A program made the translations under genes and the position numbers. From Amphibacillus cookii (GTDB lineage: Bacteria; Bacillota; Bacilli; Bacillales; Amphibacillaceae), in NCBI RefSeq assembly GCF_016908375.1, contig NZ_JAFBDS010000004.1, positions 62,001 to 126,000 of the forward strand: DNA of 64,000 nt, written 5' to 3'. Every line of letters starts with the position of its first letter. The stretch's first letter is position 1. Shown piece by piece: positions 53,905-62,330 of this stretch. The notes under the pieces were generated by a model. The model ran no database searches and was not told the origin of the DNA. It was given only the letters and a program-made list of their open reading frames with translations.

Positions 53905-54171
53905 GATTCTAGCCCCTTTGAAAATATAGTCTAACTTCATTCGGCAGAAATCTCCCACTTCTACAAGTAGTAAGATGGATGGCAATTTGTATTCCATTCA
54001 GGCGGAGACTACACCCCGACTGAATAAAGGTAATGCTGCCCACCGAAGCCACAGATTTTTAACTGAAATTTATTGAGCGAAAGTGCGATAAAATCTGGGA
54101 ATAAATACGCCGAGGTACATTTGATTAAGGGCTGCCCTCGAACAGGACAGCTCCTTAGTAGGAATGTATGC
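53905..54171. other. Operon gap with mRNA stem-loops
   Basis: A 267-base gap between the binding-protein and permease genes. Beside the stem-loop at 54127-54156, a smaller ATTCAG...CTGAAT hairpin lies at 53996-54026. No gene is seen. Confidence 0.5.
54127..54156 (-). promoter_or_regulatory. Post-SBP stem-loop
   Basis: On the minus strand AAGG(A)GCTGTCC pairs with GGGCAGCCCTT over 11 bp with one bulge, 16 bases after the binding-protein stop and without a T-tract. Such stems stabilise the upstream message so that more binding protein than permease is made. Confidence 0.5.
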
Positions 54172-55818
54172 TCACTCAGCTATTTCGGCTTCAATTTCAG
54201 CTAGAATCTCGTCACCACCCTGACTATGCCACATCTCTACAAATGTATCGAAGTGATCGATCGATTCTACGCCTGTTACAATCTTGATGAATTCTTCTTC
54301 TTCCATTGAAAGTAAGTTACCATAATATTGTTCAATAGCCGGTGTTGTACCAAAGAATACTGGATGCACCCATTCAAAGTGATCATGGTCAATTAGATAC
54401 TGACCTAACTTAAGACCTTTCATACGCGAGTGATAAAGAGCCCAAGCCGCTGTGGAGGCATCCTCTGGATTATCGCTGTATTCCATAATTGATAGCGCAA
54501 TTGACTGATTTCTAGCATCTGGTATGTCAGAGACTTCAATGTCTCCATTAAGTGCATCACTAATTTCTGCATAATGTTCAAGTTCTGAGGTTGATCCAAG
54601 AATCTCCATGTTCAGCGGACGTACAGCACCATCAACATCTAACACTTGATACTGATAAATGTCTGGGTATACCTCTTCGAGATTCGGCTCATTCTTTAAC
54701 GTATCGTAGAACAGATTAATTAGCTTAATTAAAATCTCTGGGTTACTAAAGTCTTTTCGCACTACTGCAATTGAGCCACTAGGGCTTTGACTGGCAATAT
54801 TAACTTTATGTTGATCATCAACTAACGTATAGGCTTCAAACACAACATCTGGATGCATTTCTTTAACATTGCTTAAACCCCAATCTGGCATATGCCATGC
54901 TCCAGTAACAATTCCAGTTTGGCCGTTAACAGCTAATGCCATAATGTCATCCCATGAGCGTGTACCAAACTGGGGATCCAAAATTCCACGATCAAACCAG
55001 TCTTTAACCTGAGCCAAAGCTTCTTTGGTTTCTGGCATTAACGAACCATTGGTAATGTTTCCATCCGTACTCTCAATCCAATTTCTAGGATAAGAACCGA
55101 ATATCGAGCCAATCGTTGTCATAGTAAAGGCGCCACCGTACCCGGGTTCATTTAACCAATGTGCTAACGGTATGCCGACTGGATTGCCTGTATTACCAGG
55201 ATCCTCTTCAATAAATGTTAATGCAAGGGATTCTAATTCTTCTATTGTAATTAATTTATCACCATCAACATCAAAATCTAATTGAAGCTGATCAATCCAG
55301 TCTTGTCGAATCCAGATCATGTGTGGAGGCGTCACATTAACCGCCGCCGGAAGTCCATAAATGTGCCCCTCAAATGTTGTATCCTCTAATGGATTAATGT
55401 CATAAGAGTCATAGAGCCCTTGAATATAATCACTGGCATGTTCTTCAAAAACATCTGTTAAATCTGCAATTAAATCGTTTTCATAAAGTTCTTCAAATTC
55501 CTCTTGGCTAACCTGCATCATATCAGGCAACTCTCCTGACGAGATCGCTAAAGCAACCTGGCGATCATAATCTTCACCATTTGCTTCAAATTCATTAACA
55601 AGTTCAATGTCTAACACTTCTTCAGCAAGGCGCGTATAAGCATTATCTTCAAACGTGTCGCCTTCAGGTAACTTCGGATTGGTTGCTGTTTGCTTGCCTA
55701 ATTTGACAATTAACTGACCGTCTTCATTATGCTCTGGCTCACTCTCTCCAACACAGCCTAGTAAGCTAAACAAACTAATTAACAAAACAAAATAGATAAC
55801 GTCTTTCTTGATGTTCAT
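54172..55818 (-). CDS. Extracellular sugar-binding lipoprotein (LplA/YtcQ type)
   Basis: 548 residues, the large size typical of LplA-type binding proteins. The signal ends in the lipobox SLLGC with lipid Cys at about 22. An acidic mature protein follows (EHNEDGQLIVKLGKQTAT). It binds an oligosaccharide, perhaps from pectin or other plant polymers, for the two permeases downstream. GGAGGTTAG precedes the ATG. It is first in the operon and divergent from the YesM-type kinase gene, which probably senses the same sugar. Confidence 0.86.
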   Translation of the reverse strand: MNIKKDVIYFVLLISLFSLLGCVGESEPEHNEDGQLIVKLGKQTATNPKLPEGDTFEDNAYTRLAEEVLDIELVNEFEANGEDYDRQVALAISSGELPDMMQVSQEEFEELYENDLIADLTDVFEEHASDYIQGLYDSYDINPLEDTTFEGHIYGLPAAVNVTPPHMIWIRQDWIDQLQLDFDVDGDKLITIEELESLALTFIEEDPGNTGNPVGIPLAHWLNEPGYGGAFTMTTIGSIFGSYPRNWIESTDGNITNGSLMPETKEALAQVKDWFDRGILDPQFGTRSWDDIMALAVNGQTGIVTGAWHMPDWGLSNVKEMHPDVVFEAYTLVDDQHKVNIASQSPSGSIAVVRKDFSNPEILIKLINLFYDTLKNEPNLEEVYPDIYQYQVLDVDGAVRPLNMEILGSTSELEHYAEISDALNGDIEVSDIPDARNQSIALSIMEYSDNPEDASTAAWALYHSRMKGLKLGQYLIDHDHFEWVHPVFFGTTPAIEQYYGNLLSMEEEEFIKIVTGVESIDHFDTFVEMWHSQGGDEILAEIEAEIAE

Positions 55819-56047
55819 TTTTACTAACCTCCATAAAATAAAATCATTGCCAAATGAATATGATCATATCAAGTATCCTAACTTTAGTTTAACGCAATTG
55901 CATCGCCACACCTATATTAAATAAACCGCTTTCATATCACTTTTTCCTGCTCCTTCTTTTCCATATTGTGATTGTAGATTTAGCATGGTATGTTATAGTC
56001 GTTGAACCATTCAAGGCTAGTGACCAACGCGGAAAGGAAGCTTTAAG

Positions 56048-57763
56048 ATGAAAAAAATTAAACACTTTTATTTACAATTAAAAATAAAAAACAAAGTACT
56101 TATTATTAGTTTAATATCTGGTTTTTTTCCGCTTTTGTTATTAGGTATTTTCGGATATTCACAAATAAACGAACTCTTACATCGTCGGGAACAAGAAGTA
56201 TTAGAAGAGACAATGAATCATGCCATACTTCATTTGGATTATAAAATGAATGCTTACCATAATAGTTTGAACTATGTCTTACTCGATCATAATTTGAATA
56301 CGGAGCTGACTAACTCGTTTACCAATAATTACGAGATGTATTTATTTTTCCGTGATACGTTAGAACCTTTATTTTTTAATACACTTTCTTTAAATCGAGA
56401 CTTTGCCGGGATCACAGTTTATACCGATCAAAAAATCAATCGATATGACCGATTCCTCCGTCCTTTATCAGATATTGAGGTTAACGATTGGTATGAACAA
56501 ATCCAGGGGACAACACGCCCGGTTTATTATGTATCTGAAAACCCAGATTCCCTAAATCTTGCAGCAGAACTCTATACCCATGCAAAGGACACAACAAATA
56601 TTATTAATCTATCCATTTATTATCATGCACTCTTCGATTCGCTTTACAGCCTTTATGAGGATCAGTATGCCGTTTTCATCTTTGATACGAATCAACAGTT
56701 AATCTTTGATTTCCAAAAAAACACGCAATCGGACAAAGCTTATATTGATCCTGCTTCTATTCCTGATTTCCTTACAGATGCTTTATTTAATCAAAATTAC
56801 ATTTTTAAACAGGATCGTATTCCAAGTACAGATTGGTCGATTATGCTCATGAGACCAAAGCATACCATTAACCAATCGATGGTGAGCATTGCCGTTACTT
56901 TCTTTATTGTGACACTAACCAGCTTATTTTTGTTAGTCTTACTTGTATATCTATTCTCAAGAATTATTGTTCGTCCATTAGAAAGCTTAGCCTTAAATAT
57001 GAAAGCTATTGACTCTGGTAACTTTAACGTTACCGTTACAACCAACTCAAACGATGAAATTAGTACACTTATTCATATCTTTAAAAAAATGGTTCAAAGA
57101 GTTGAGCATCTTATTAATGAAGTCTACATCTCAAAGATTGAAAAGCAGGAATATGAGTTAAAAGCTTTACAAGCTCAAATTAACCCGCATTTCTTTTATA
57201 ATGCTCTATCCCTAATCAATAGCAAGGCCATTTTAGCTGACCAAGTAGACATTAGTTTGATGACTCAACATTTATCAACGTTTTATCGTACAACATTAAA
57301 TCGTGGCAAGGATTATATTACAATCAAAGAAGAACTAGAAAATGTCCGGTCGTACTTAAAGATTCAACATATGATGCATAATCAATCGTTTGATTATTAT
57401 TTGAATATTGATGACCAGTTATTGGCGTATCAAATGCCTAACTTGACTTTACAGCCTTTAGTCGAAAACGCAATCCATCACGGGCTAGATCATAAAGAAA
57501 TCGGTCTGAAAGGTATTGTTTCAATAGACGGAAAGCTGGATCATGATCAAATTGTCTTTATTGTGAGTGATAATGGCAAAGGGATGACTCAAGAACAAGT
57601 TAATCAAATTTTAACTATTAAAACGAAAGGCTATGGTGTTCGAAATGTCCATAATCGAATCCAATTAAACTATGGTAATGCTTTTGGACTGGATTATGTC
57701 AGCTACCTAAATAAAGGCACACATGTGACCGTTAGATTACCTCTAATAAAAAATGAGTCGTAA
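56048..57763 (+). CDS. YesM-type sensor histidine kinase
   Basis: 571 residues. Membrane segments at about 17-37 and 277-305 flank an extracellular sensor domain of about 240 residues. A HAMP linker (about 300-355) follows, then the LytS/YesM kinase core with phospho-His in INPHFFYN near residue 380 and the ATP-binding N box VENAIHHG near 480 and DNGKGM near 515. It signals sugar to the AraC-type response regulator encoded in convergent orientation just downstream. GGAAAGGAAG precedes the ATG. It is divergent from the importer operon. Confidence 0.88.
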   Translation: MKKIKHFYLQLKIKNKVLIISLISGFFPLLLLGIFGYSQINELLHRREQEVLEETMNHAILHLDYKMNAYHNSLNYVLLDHNLNTELTNSFTNNYEMYLFFRDTLEPLFFNTLSLNRDFAGITVYTDQKINRYDRFLRPLSDIEVNDWYEQIQGTTRPVYYVSENPDSLNLAAELYTHAKDTTNIINLSIYYHALFDSLYSLYEDQYAVFIFDTNQQLIFDFQKNTQSDKAYIDPASIPDFLTDALFNQNYIFKQDRIPSTDWSIMLMRPKHTINQSMVSIAVTFFIVTLTSLFLLVLLVYLFSRIIVRPLESLALNMKAIDSGNFNVTVTTNSNDEISTLIHIFKKMVQRVEHLINEVYISKIEKQEYELKALQAQINPHFFYNALSLINSKAILADQVDISLMTQHLSTFYRTTLNRGKDYITIKEELENVRSYLKIQHMMHNQSFDYYLNIDDQLLAYQMPNLTLQPLVENAIHHGLDHKEIGLKGIVSIDGKLDHDQIVFIVSDNGKGMTQEQVNQILTIKTKGYGVRNVHNRIQLNYGNAFGLDYVSYLNKGTHVTVRLPLIKNES

Positions 57764-57781
57764 CGTGTTAACGACTCATTT
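57751..57781 (+). terminator. Hairpin overlapping the kinase stop codon
   Basis: AAATGAGTCGT pairs perfectly with ACGACTCATTT (11 bp). The left arm contains the last codons, and the stop falls in the loop-side end. T-rich sequence follows, so it should end transcription of the kinase before the convergent regulator gene. Confidence 0.6.
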
Positions 57782-57934
57782 CTGGTATGATTGATCATTA
57801 TTCCGATGTTGTGTACAGATTAAATCAACTTTTTACATCTGTATCTCGTTACATCTTCGATAAAAGCGCCCCCAATCAAACGAGAGCATTTAGCGTTAAT
57901 TGTAGTAAACAGAGGTAACCAGTCTATTGGGGAT

Positions 57935-59449
57935 TTATTGCTCTTTTGACATAGGCAAATGAAGATGCTTTTGCCGATATTTCTCAGGAGGAAAACCTGC
58001 CTCTTCTCTAAACGTCTTAACAAAGTACGGATAATTTGTGTAACCCACTTTCACTGCGATGTCTGCTACCTTTAAACTTGTATTTACCAACAACGTCTTA
58101 GCTTCCGCTATTCGGATCTGCTTAATATATCGAGTAATACCAATCCCCTCTTCTTTTTTAAAAAGATCACTTAAATATCGCGGTGATAAAGAAACTTGAT
58201 CTGCTAACAACTCAAGATATAACTCTTGGTGATAGTGCGTAATAATGTACTTCTTAACATTTTGAATTGACAAGTTAGTGGAAACGTAGACTTCATTTAA
58301 ATAGCTGTTAATAACCTCTATAATTGATTCGACAATCGCGATAATTTCTTCGAGATGATTAGCCTCAATAATTTTCTTTATCATGGTTTCTTTATTCTCC
58401 GGTAAACTGATCAGCGTTTCGGTACTAAGTCGTTCAATAAAATTAGCATAAAAGAAGCGAATAAATGGTATGGATACAGTAGGATGATAGGTGTAATAGT
58501 CTAAAAACGCTTGAATTCTTTGCTTAAAAACACTTTTATCTCCAAGTTTAATGGCCTTTATCACCTCAGACATTAACAAATTCTCTTGATCAACATCTTG
58601 ACATGGGTTAAATTGGTCAGTGATTGTTCTTCCATGGTGATAGAAAGCTTTTTCTTCTAGTTTTTTTTCAGCCTTATAAAAATGTTGATGCAGATTCTCT
58701 ACTGAATCAATCCGTGCTGTTATTTGATATATCAACTTATGGCCAAGAGCTGTATTCAAGCTTGCCATCGATTGCTGAATCGTTTCAAAATGATCATGCC
58801 TATGAAAGTAAATAATGAATTGATTTGCACTATGTTTAAAATAATCGGCACCCTCTAATCGCCTTACATATTGGTCAATTTGGGGTGTATGTGCCGAGCT
58901 TACACCTCCCTTGATTTGGCAGAAAACATAATAATAAATCGTATTTATGAAATCAAAACTAATAAATGGATATTGCTTTTTAAGGCTAAATAGAGGAACT
59001 TCATTAATCAGCTCTCTAATAATATGTTTTTGTAATGCACGCTCTCTTTTTTTATCTGTTAATTTAGCATTTTCCTTTTGATCCAATTCATCGACAATTT
59101 GATTGATCGAATTAAAAAATTCATGTGGTTGAACAGGCTTAAGAATATATGTTGTTGCATTGACTAACAGTGCTGTTTTCAAGTGGTTATAATCATCATG
59201 TCCACTGAAGAAGATAATTTTCAATTCTGGATTATTTACTTTAGCATATTCCGCTAATTCAGTTCCCATCATAAAAGGCATTTTTACATCTGTAATCAAA
59301 ATATCGACTGCATGCTGATCTAAAAAATTTAATCCCTCTTTTCCATTTCTTGCTTCAAGAATGTTAAACAAATCAGGCCATTGATTTAAGAGAAATTTAA
59401 TCATATCACGTTCTTGTTTCTCATCGTCTAAAACCAAAATATTATACAT
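57935..59449 (-). CDS. YesN-type response regulator with AraC DNA-binding domain
   Basis: 504 residues from the ATG at 59449, which has GGAGG 5 bases upstream (an ATG at 59461 overlaps this site). The receiver domain (about 1-118) has phospho-Asp54 in ILITDVKMP. A long middle region (about 130-390) of unknown fold is usual for YesN. The C-terminal AraC helix-turn-helices (about 405-500) end with FREEAGFPPEKYRQ. It most likely activates the LplA-type importer operon on a signal from the kinase. The kinase gene is convergent, not in the same operon as is usual for YesMN pairs. Confidence 0.87.
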   Translation of the reverse strand: MYNILVLDDEKQERDMIKFLLNQWPDLFNILEARNGKEGLNFLDQHAVDILITDVKMPFMMGTELAEYAKVNNPELKIIFFSGHDDYNHLKTALLVNATTYILKPVQPHEFFNSINQIVDELDQKENAKLTDKKRERALQKHIIRELINEVPLFSLKKQYPFISFDFINTIYYYVFCQIKGGVSSAHTPQIDQYVRRLEGADYFKHSANQFIIYFHRHDHFETIQQSMASLNTALGHKLIYQITARIDSVENLHQHFYKAEKKLEEKAFYHHGRTITDQFNPCQDVDQENLLMSEVIKAIKLGDKSVFKQRIQAFLDYYTYHPTVSIPFIRFFYANFIERLSTETLISLPENKETMIKKIIEANHLEEIIAIVESIIEVINSYLNEVYVSTNLSIQNVKKYIITHYHQELYLELLADQVSLSPRYLSDLFKKEEGIGITRYIKQIRIAEAKTLLVNTSLKVADIAVKVGYTNYPYFVKTFREEAGFPPEKYRQKHLHLPMSKEQ

Positions 59450-59461
59450 GCTGCCCTCCAT

Positions 59462-59919
59462 CCAATGAAATTGACTAGAGTATAATCCCCCACTTCAATT
59501 CTCGGACTGGGGGATTGTTATGAAAGGGTATAATCAACGTTGGTTACACTTATACCTTACCTGAAAATCAGTTTTTCTCCCCTCTGCCATGGCTATAAGT
59601 CGCTAAGGCCATAATATGAAAAAGCAGTTCGGGTATTTTTCACCATCTTGGTCGCCAAGTCCAAGTATACTAGAACATGTTTTAACGACTGGTAGACCTA
59701 TAAGACCCGCAGTTTTTTAAAATTCTTTATCTGACTTTATAACAAAGGCTTGATCAGGTGAAAAAAGATGATCCGACCATTAAAAGCACTATCTTTAACC
59801 TTTGCAAGCATGCCCCACATTTAACATCACTTCCCAGTAACTCATCAAGCTTAGCATACGCATCGCCTGGATAGCCTCCTTGTGCCCATTTCACCAGCAA
59901 CTAATCCTGCGACCTGTGT
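59462..59919. other. Intergenic region with a coding-like trace
   Basis: 458 bases. On the minus strand, about 59900-59805, codons read KWAQGGYPGDAYAKLDELLG then SDVKCGAC, and the neighbouring frame carries VAGLVAGEMGT just before. This looks like the frameshifted end of a lost gene upstream of the regulator; no family is recognised. Confidence 0.3.
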
Positions 59920-60642
59920 TTATGTTTTTTCTGATATCCTCTCAAGTGACTGTACATTCCCATACTTATGGATGGGTGTATCTATTGGAGCAGCCCAGTT
60001 AACAGCATTTTTTATTACCGTTTGAACATTTTGATCGTAATAGGTTGGGTACGTTTCATGTCCTGGGCGGAAATAAAACACTTTACCCTTGCCACGTTGA
60101 TAAGTCACACCGCTTCGGCATACTTCGCCACCTTCAAACCAGCTAATAAAAATGAGTTGGTCAGGAACTGGGATATCAAAGTGCTCACCATACATTTCTT
60201 CTTTTTCAAGTTCAAAATATTGATCCAATCCTACAGTAATCGGATGACTTGGGTCTACCACCCATAGTCGCTCACGTTCATCAGCCTCACGCCACTTTAA
60301 ATCACAACCTGTTCCCATTAATTTCTTAAATAATTTTGAAAAGTGCCCTGAATGCAACACGATTAAGCCCATGCCCTCTAAGACACGTTGATGAATTTTC
60401 TCAACAAGCTGATCTTCAACCTCATGGTGTGCAAGATGCCCCCACCAAATTAAAACATCGGTATTAGCCAGCTTATTTTCAGCTAAACCATGCTCTGGCT
60501 CATCTAATGTCGCAGTTGACACATCGTGTCCATCCTCTATTAAAAATTTAGCAATCGCTCCATGAATGCCTTCTGGATAAATGTCGGCAACCATTGAGTT
60601 TTGTTTCTCATGACGGTTCTCATTCCACACGACAACTTTCAT
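59920..60642 (-). CDS. ThuA-like trehalose-utilisation family protein
   Basis: 240 residues with the class I glutamine amidotransferase-like fold of Thu[14 protein letters not shown] at the start, [14 protein letters not shown] near 82-95, [11 protein letters not shown] near 122-132, and [15 protein letters not shown] near 195-209. ThuA takes part in catabolism of trehalose or related disaccharides in Rhizobium, and homologues often lie next to Gfo/Idh enzymes; its chemistry is unclear. AAAAGGAGAA lies before the ATG. It sits upstream of the two-component genes, so a related sugar pathway is likely. Confidence 0.85.
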   Translation of the reverse strand: MKVVVWNENRHEKQNSMVADIYPEGIHGAIAKFLIEDGHDVSTATLDEPEHGLAENKLANTDVLIWWGHLAHHEVEDQLVEKIHQRVLEGMGLIVLHSGHFSKLFKKLMGTGCDLKWREADERERLWVVDPSHPITVGLDQYFELEKEEMYGEHFDIPVPDQLIFISWFEGGEVCRSGVTYQRGKGKVFYFRPGHETYPTYYDQNVQTVIKNAVNWAAPIDTPIHKYGNVQSLERISEKT

Positions 60643-61235
60643 ATCCCATTCTCCTTTTCTATTTTGTTAACGATGATCATTAAAATTGAATACGTCATTT
60701 TTCCCTACTAATAAATGACATTAATCATCCTCTCCGGCGCTAATGTGTTACAAACAGCCACTAACGTTTTATCCTCGTGCTCTAACACAGATGCAACAAG
60801 AACATTTAAAAACATGACTACATCAATCATCCACAACTTCATTTTTACCGCACCATATAAAGCGCTTACAAATCAACGATTTGATCTGTTGAAACAGTCT
60901 ATACCATCATCCTAATGTTATATTGTTGTTTTTTATATAGACGATATAACAAAAACGTACACTATTTTGCTAAAAGAAATTGATTATGATTAAATGCTTA
61001 GAGAAAAAAATGGATTTGATATTAATGCAATTATCAGCCTATCAAGGAGTGAATATGTTACACACTGCTAAAAAGGGCTCCAACTATCATGCTATTTGAT
61101 CTGCTATTTTTTATGTGAATTAACTAAGATATTGTAATGATATGTTAAAATATTTATGAGAAATACACAGTGCTGCTAAAAGCGTGTACTTAAAGTAACA
61201 GGAAGGATACTTACATAAGAAAAGGGGCGAATTAA
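60643..61235. other. Intergenic region with a DUF421 remnant
   Basis: About 590 bases. A 66-codon frame at 60715-60915 has no ribosome site. The DUF421 fragment at 60991-61057 is the only recognised content. Confidence 0.45.
60991..61057 (+). pseudogene. Remnant of a DUF421/YetF gene
   Basis: The bases read AAATGCTTAGAGAAAAAAAT then GGATTTGATATTAATG, nearly identical to 43817-43852 of the intact DUF421 gene (MLREKNVFDIN). They are joined to CAATTATCAGCCTATCAAGG, which matches the gene's later part (QQLAYQGVNE, near 44037). About 180 bases between are missing and the frame is broken, so this is a relic of a second copy. Confidence 0.65.
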
Positions 61236-61634
61236 ATATCGAAAGGATTACTCCATCATGTTGAAATATATGTATCAGATTTAAATAGAACAATAGACTT
61301 TTGGAGTTGGTTTCTTGAAGATTTAGGATATACCCTCTTTCAAGATTGGAACAATGGACGAAGTTGGAAAATAGGCGACACCTACATTGTTTTTGTACAA
61401 GCAGAAGATAGGTTTTTAGATTTTCCATATCATCGGTGTCGAGTTGGTCTTAATCATCTAGCGTTTTACGCAAGCTCAAGAAAACACGTAGATGAAATGA
61501 CAAGCAAGTTAAAAAAGAAAGGGATAAAGATTCTTTATCCAAATAAACATCCTTTTGCTGGGGGAGATAGCCATTATGCTGTTTATTTTGAAGACCCAGA
61601 TAGAATAAAAGTAGAACTTGTTTCTCCTGAATAA
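61236..61634 (+). CDS. VOC/glyoxalase-family protein with ATA in place of a start
   Basis: 132 residues of a single glyoxalase/bleomycin-resistance fold: LLHHVEIYVSDLNRTIDFW at the start, NHLAFYAS near 75 and HYAVYFEDPDRIKVELV at the end, with metal-ligand His and Glu where the family has them. The reading frame has no ATG/GTG/TTG. AAGGGGCG stands 6 bases before ATA TCG AAA GGA, exactly where an ATG would be expected. An in-frame TAA precedes it. ATG has probably become ATA, so the gene is poorly expressed or silent, although the rest of the frame is intact. The GNAT gene follows. Confidence 0.65.
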   Translation: MSKGLLHHVEIYVSDLNRTIDFWSWFLEDLGYTLFQDWNNGRSWKIGDTYIVFVQAEDRFLDFPYHRCRVGLNHLAFYASSRKHVDEMTSKLKKKGIKILYPNKHPFAGGDSHYAVYFEDPDRIKVELVSPE

Positions 61635-61646
61635 TTATTTAGCTAA

Positions 61647-61733
61647 CGAAAAGCAGTAGTACAAGAGGCCGCTATTGCTGTTCTTAATTTAAGTAATGGA
61701 GCGTTTTATGAAATTAGAGTTTTAAAAGATTGA
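61647..61733 (+). pseudogene. Short coding trace before the GNAT gene
   Basis: A 28-codon stretch reads RKAVVQEAAIAVLNLSNGAF then YEIRVLKD and stops. It has no start codon and its end overlaps the ribosome site (GAGGTGAT) of the GNAT gene, as if it were the tail of a lost upstream gene in the same operon. Confidence 0.3.
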
Positions 61734-61744
61734 GGTGATGTAAA

Positions 61745-62257
61745 ATGAATATAAGAAAAGCCCTTCCAGATGATGCTAAAGGCGTTGCTAAAGTGCATGT
61801 TGACAGCTGGAAGACCACATATAAAAATATTGTTCCAGATGCGTTTTTAAATAAAATGTCTTATGAGAGTAGGGAACGAAAATGGAAAGAGATAATCTCT
61901 AGCCGAGCAGTATATGTGGCTGAAACGGATGAAGGAGAAATTATTGGCTTTGCTAGCGGAGGAGAAGAAAGAACAGGTAAATATCCAAATTACCATGGCG
62001 AATTGTATGCAATTTATATATTAGAAGCACACCAAAGAAAAGGCTTAGGAAAATCATTGCTCAAACCTATCATTGAATCTGTAAAACAAAAAGGCCTATT
62101 TTCTATGACTGTTTTAGTCTTAGAAGAAAACCGTTCTCGATTATTTTATGAGGCTCTAGGGGCAAAAAAGATTGATACTTTAGAGGTGGACATTTCGGGG
62201 AAAAAGTTAAATGAACTTGTTTATGGCTGGGAGGATATAAGAGTAATAAATGATTAG
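61745..62257 (+). CDS. GNAT-family N-acetyltransferase
   Basis: 170 residues of a GCN5-related acetyltransferase. It begins MNIRKALPDDAKGVAKVHVD and carries the acetyl-CoA-binding motif A, HQRKGLGKSLL, near residues 97-107. Motif B and the C-terminal NRSRLFYEALGAKK are also typical. It moves an acetyl group from acetyl-CoA to an unknown small amine. GAGGTGAT lies 6 bases before the ATG. A bidirectional terminator follows. Confidence 0.87.
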   Translation: MNIRKALPDDAKGVAKVHVDSWKTTYKNIVPDAFLNKMSYESRERKWKEIISSRAVYVAETDEGEIIGFASGGEERTGKYPNYHGELYAIYILEAHQRKGLGKSLLKPIIESVKQKGLFSMTVLVLEENRSRLFYEALGAKKIDTLEVDISGKKLNELVYGWEDIRVIND

Positions 62258-62284
62258 TTCTTATAGAAATTATAAAACAAATAA

Positions 62285-62316
62285 CCCCGCACTGGCTTAT
62301 CGTTCTAAGTGCGGGG
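62285..62316. terminator. Bidirectional terminator
   Basis: CCCCGCACT pairs with AGTGCGGGG (9 bp). It separates the convergent acetyltransferase and chemotaxis receptor genes and can serve both, with short T/A-rich flanks. Confidence 0.75.
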
Positions 62317-62330
62317 CGTTTGTAGGACAT

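Noticed and set aside
61120-61428. 102-codon minus-strand frame
   Set aside because: It is antisense to the glyoxalase-family gene, which has clear family motifs on the plus strand.
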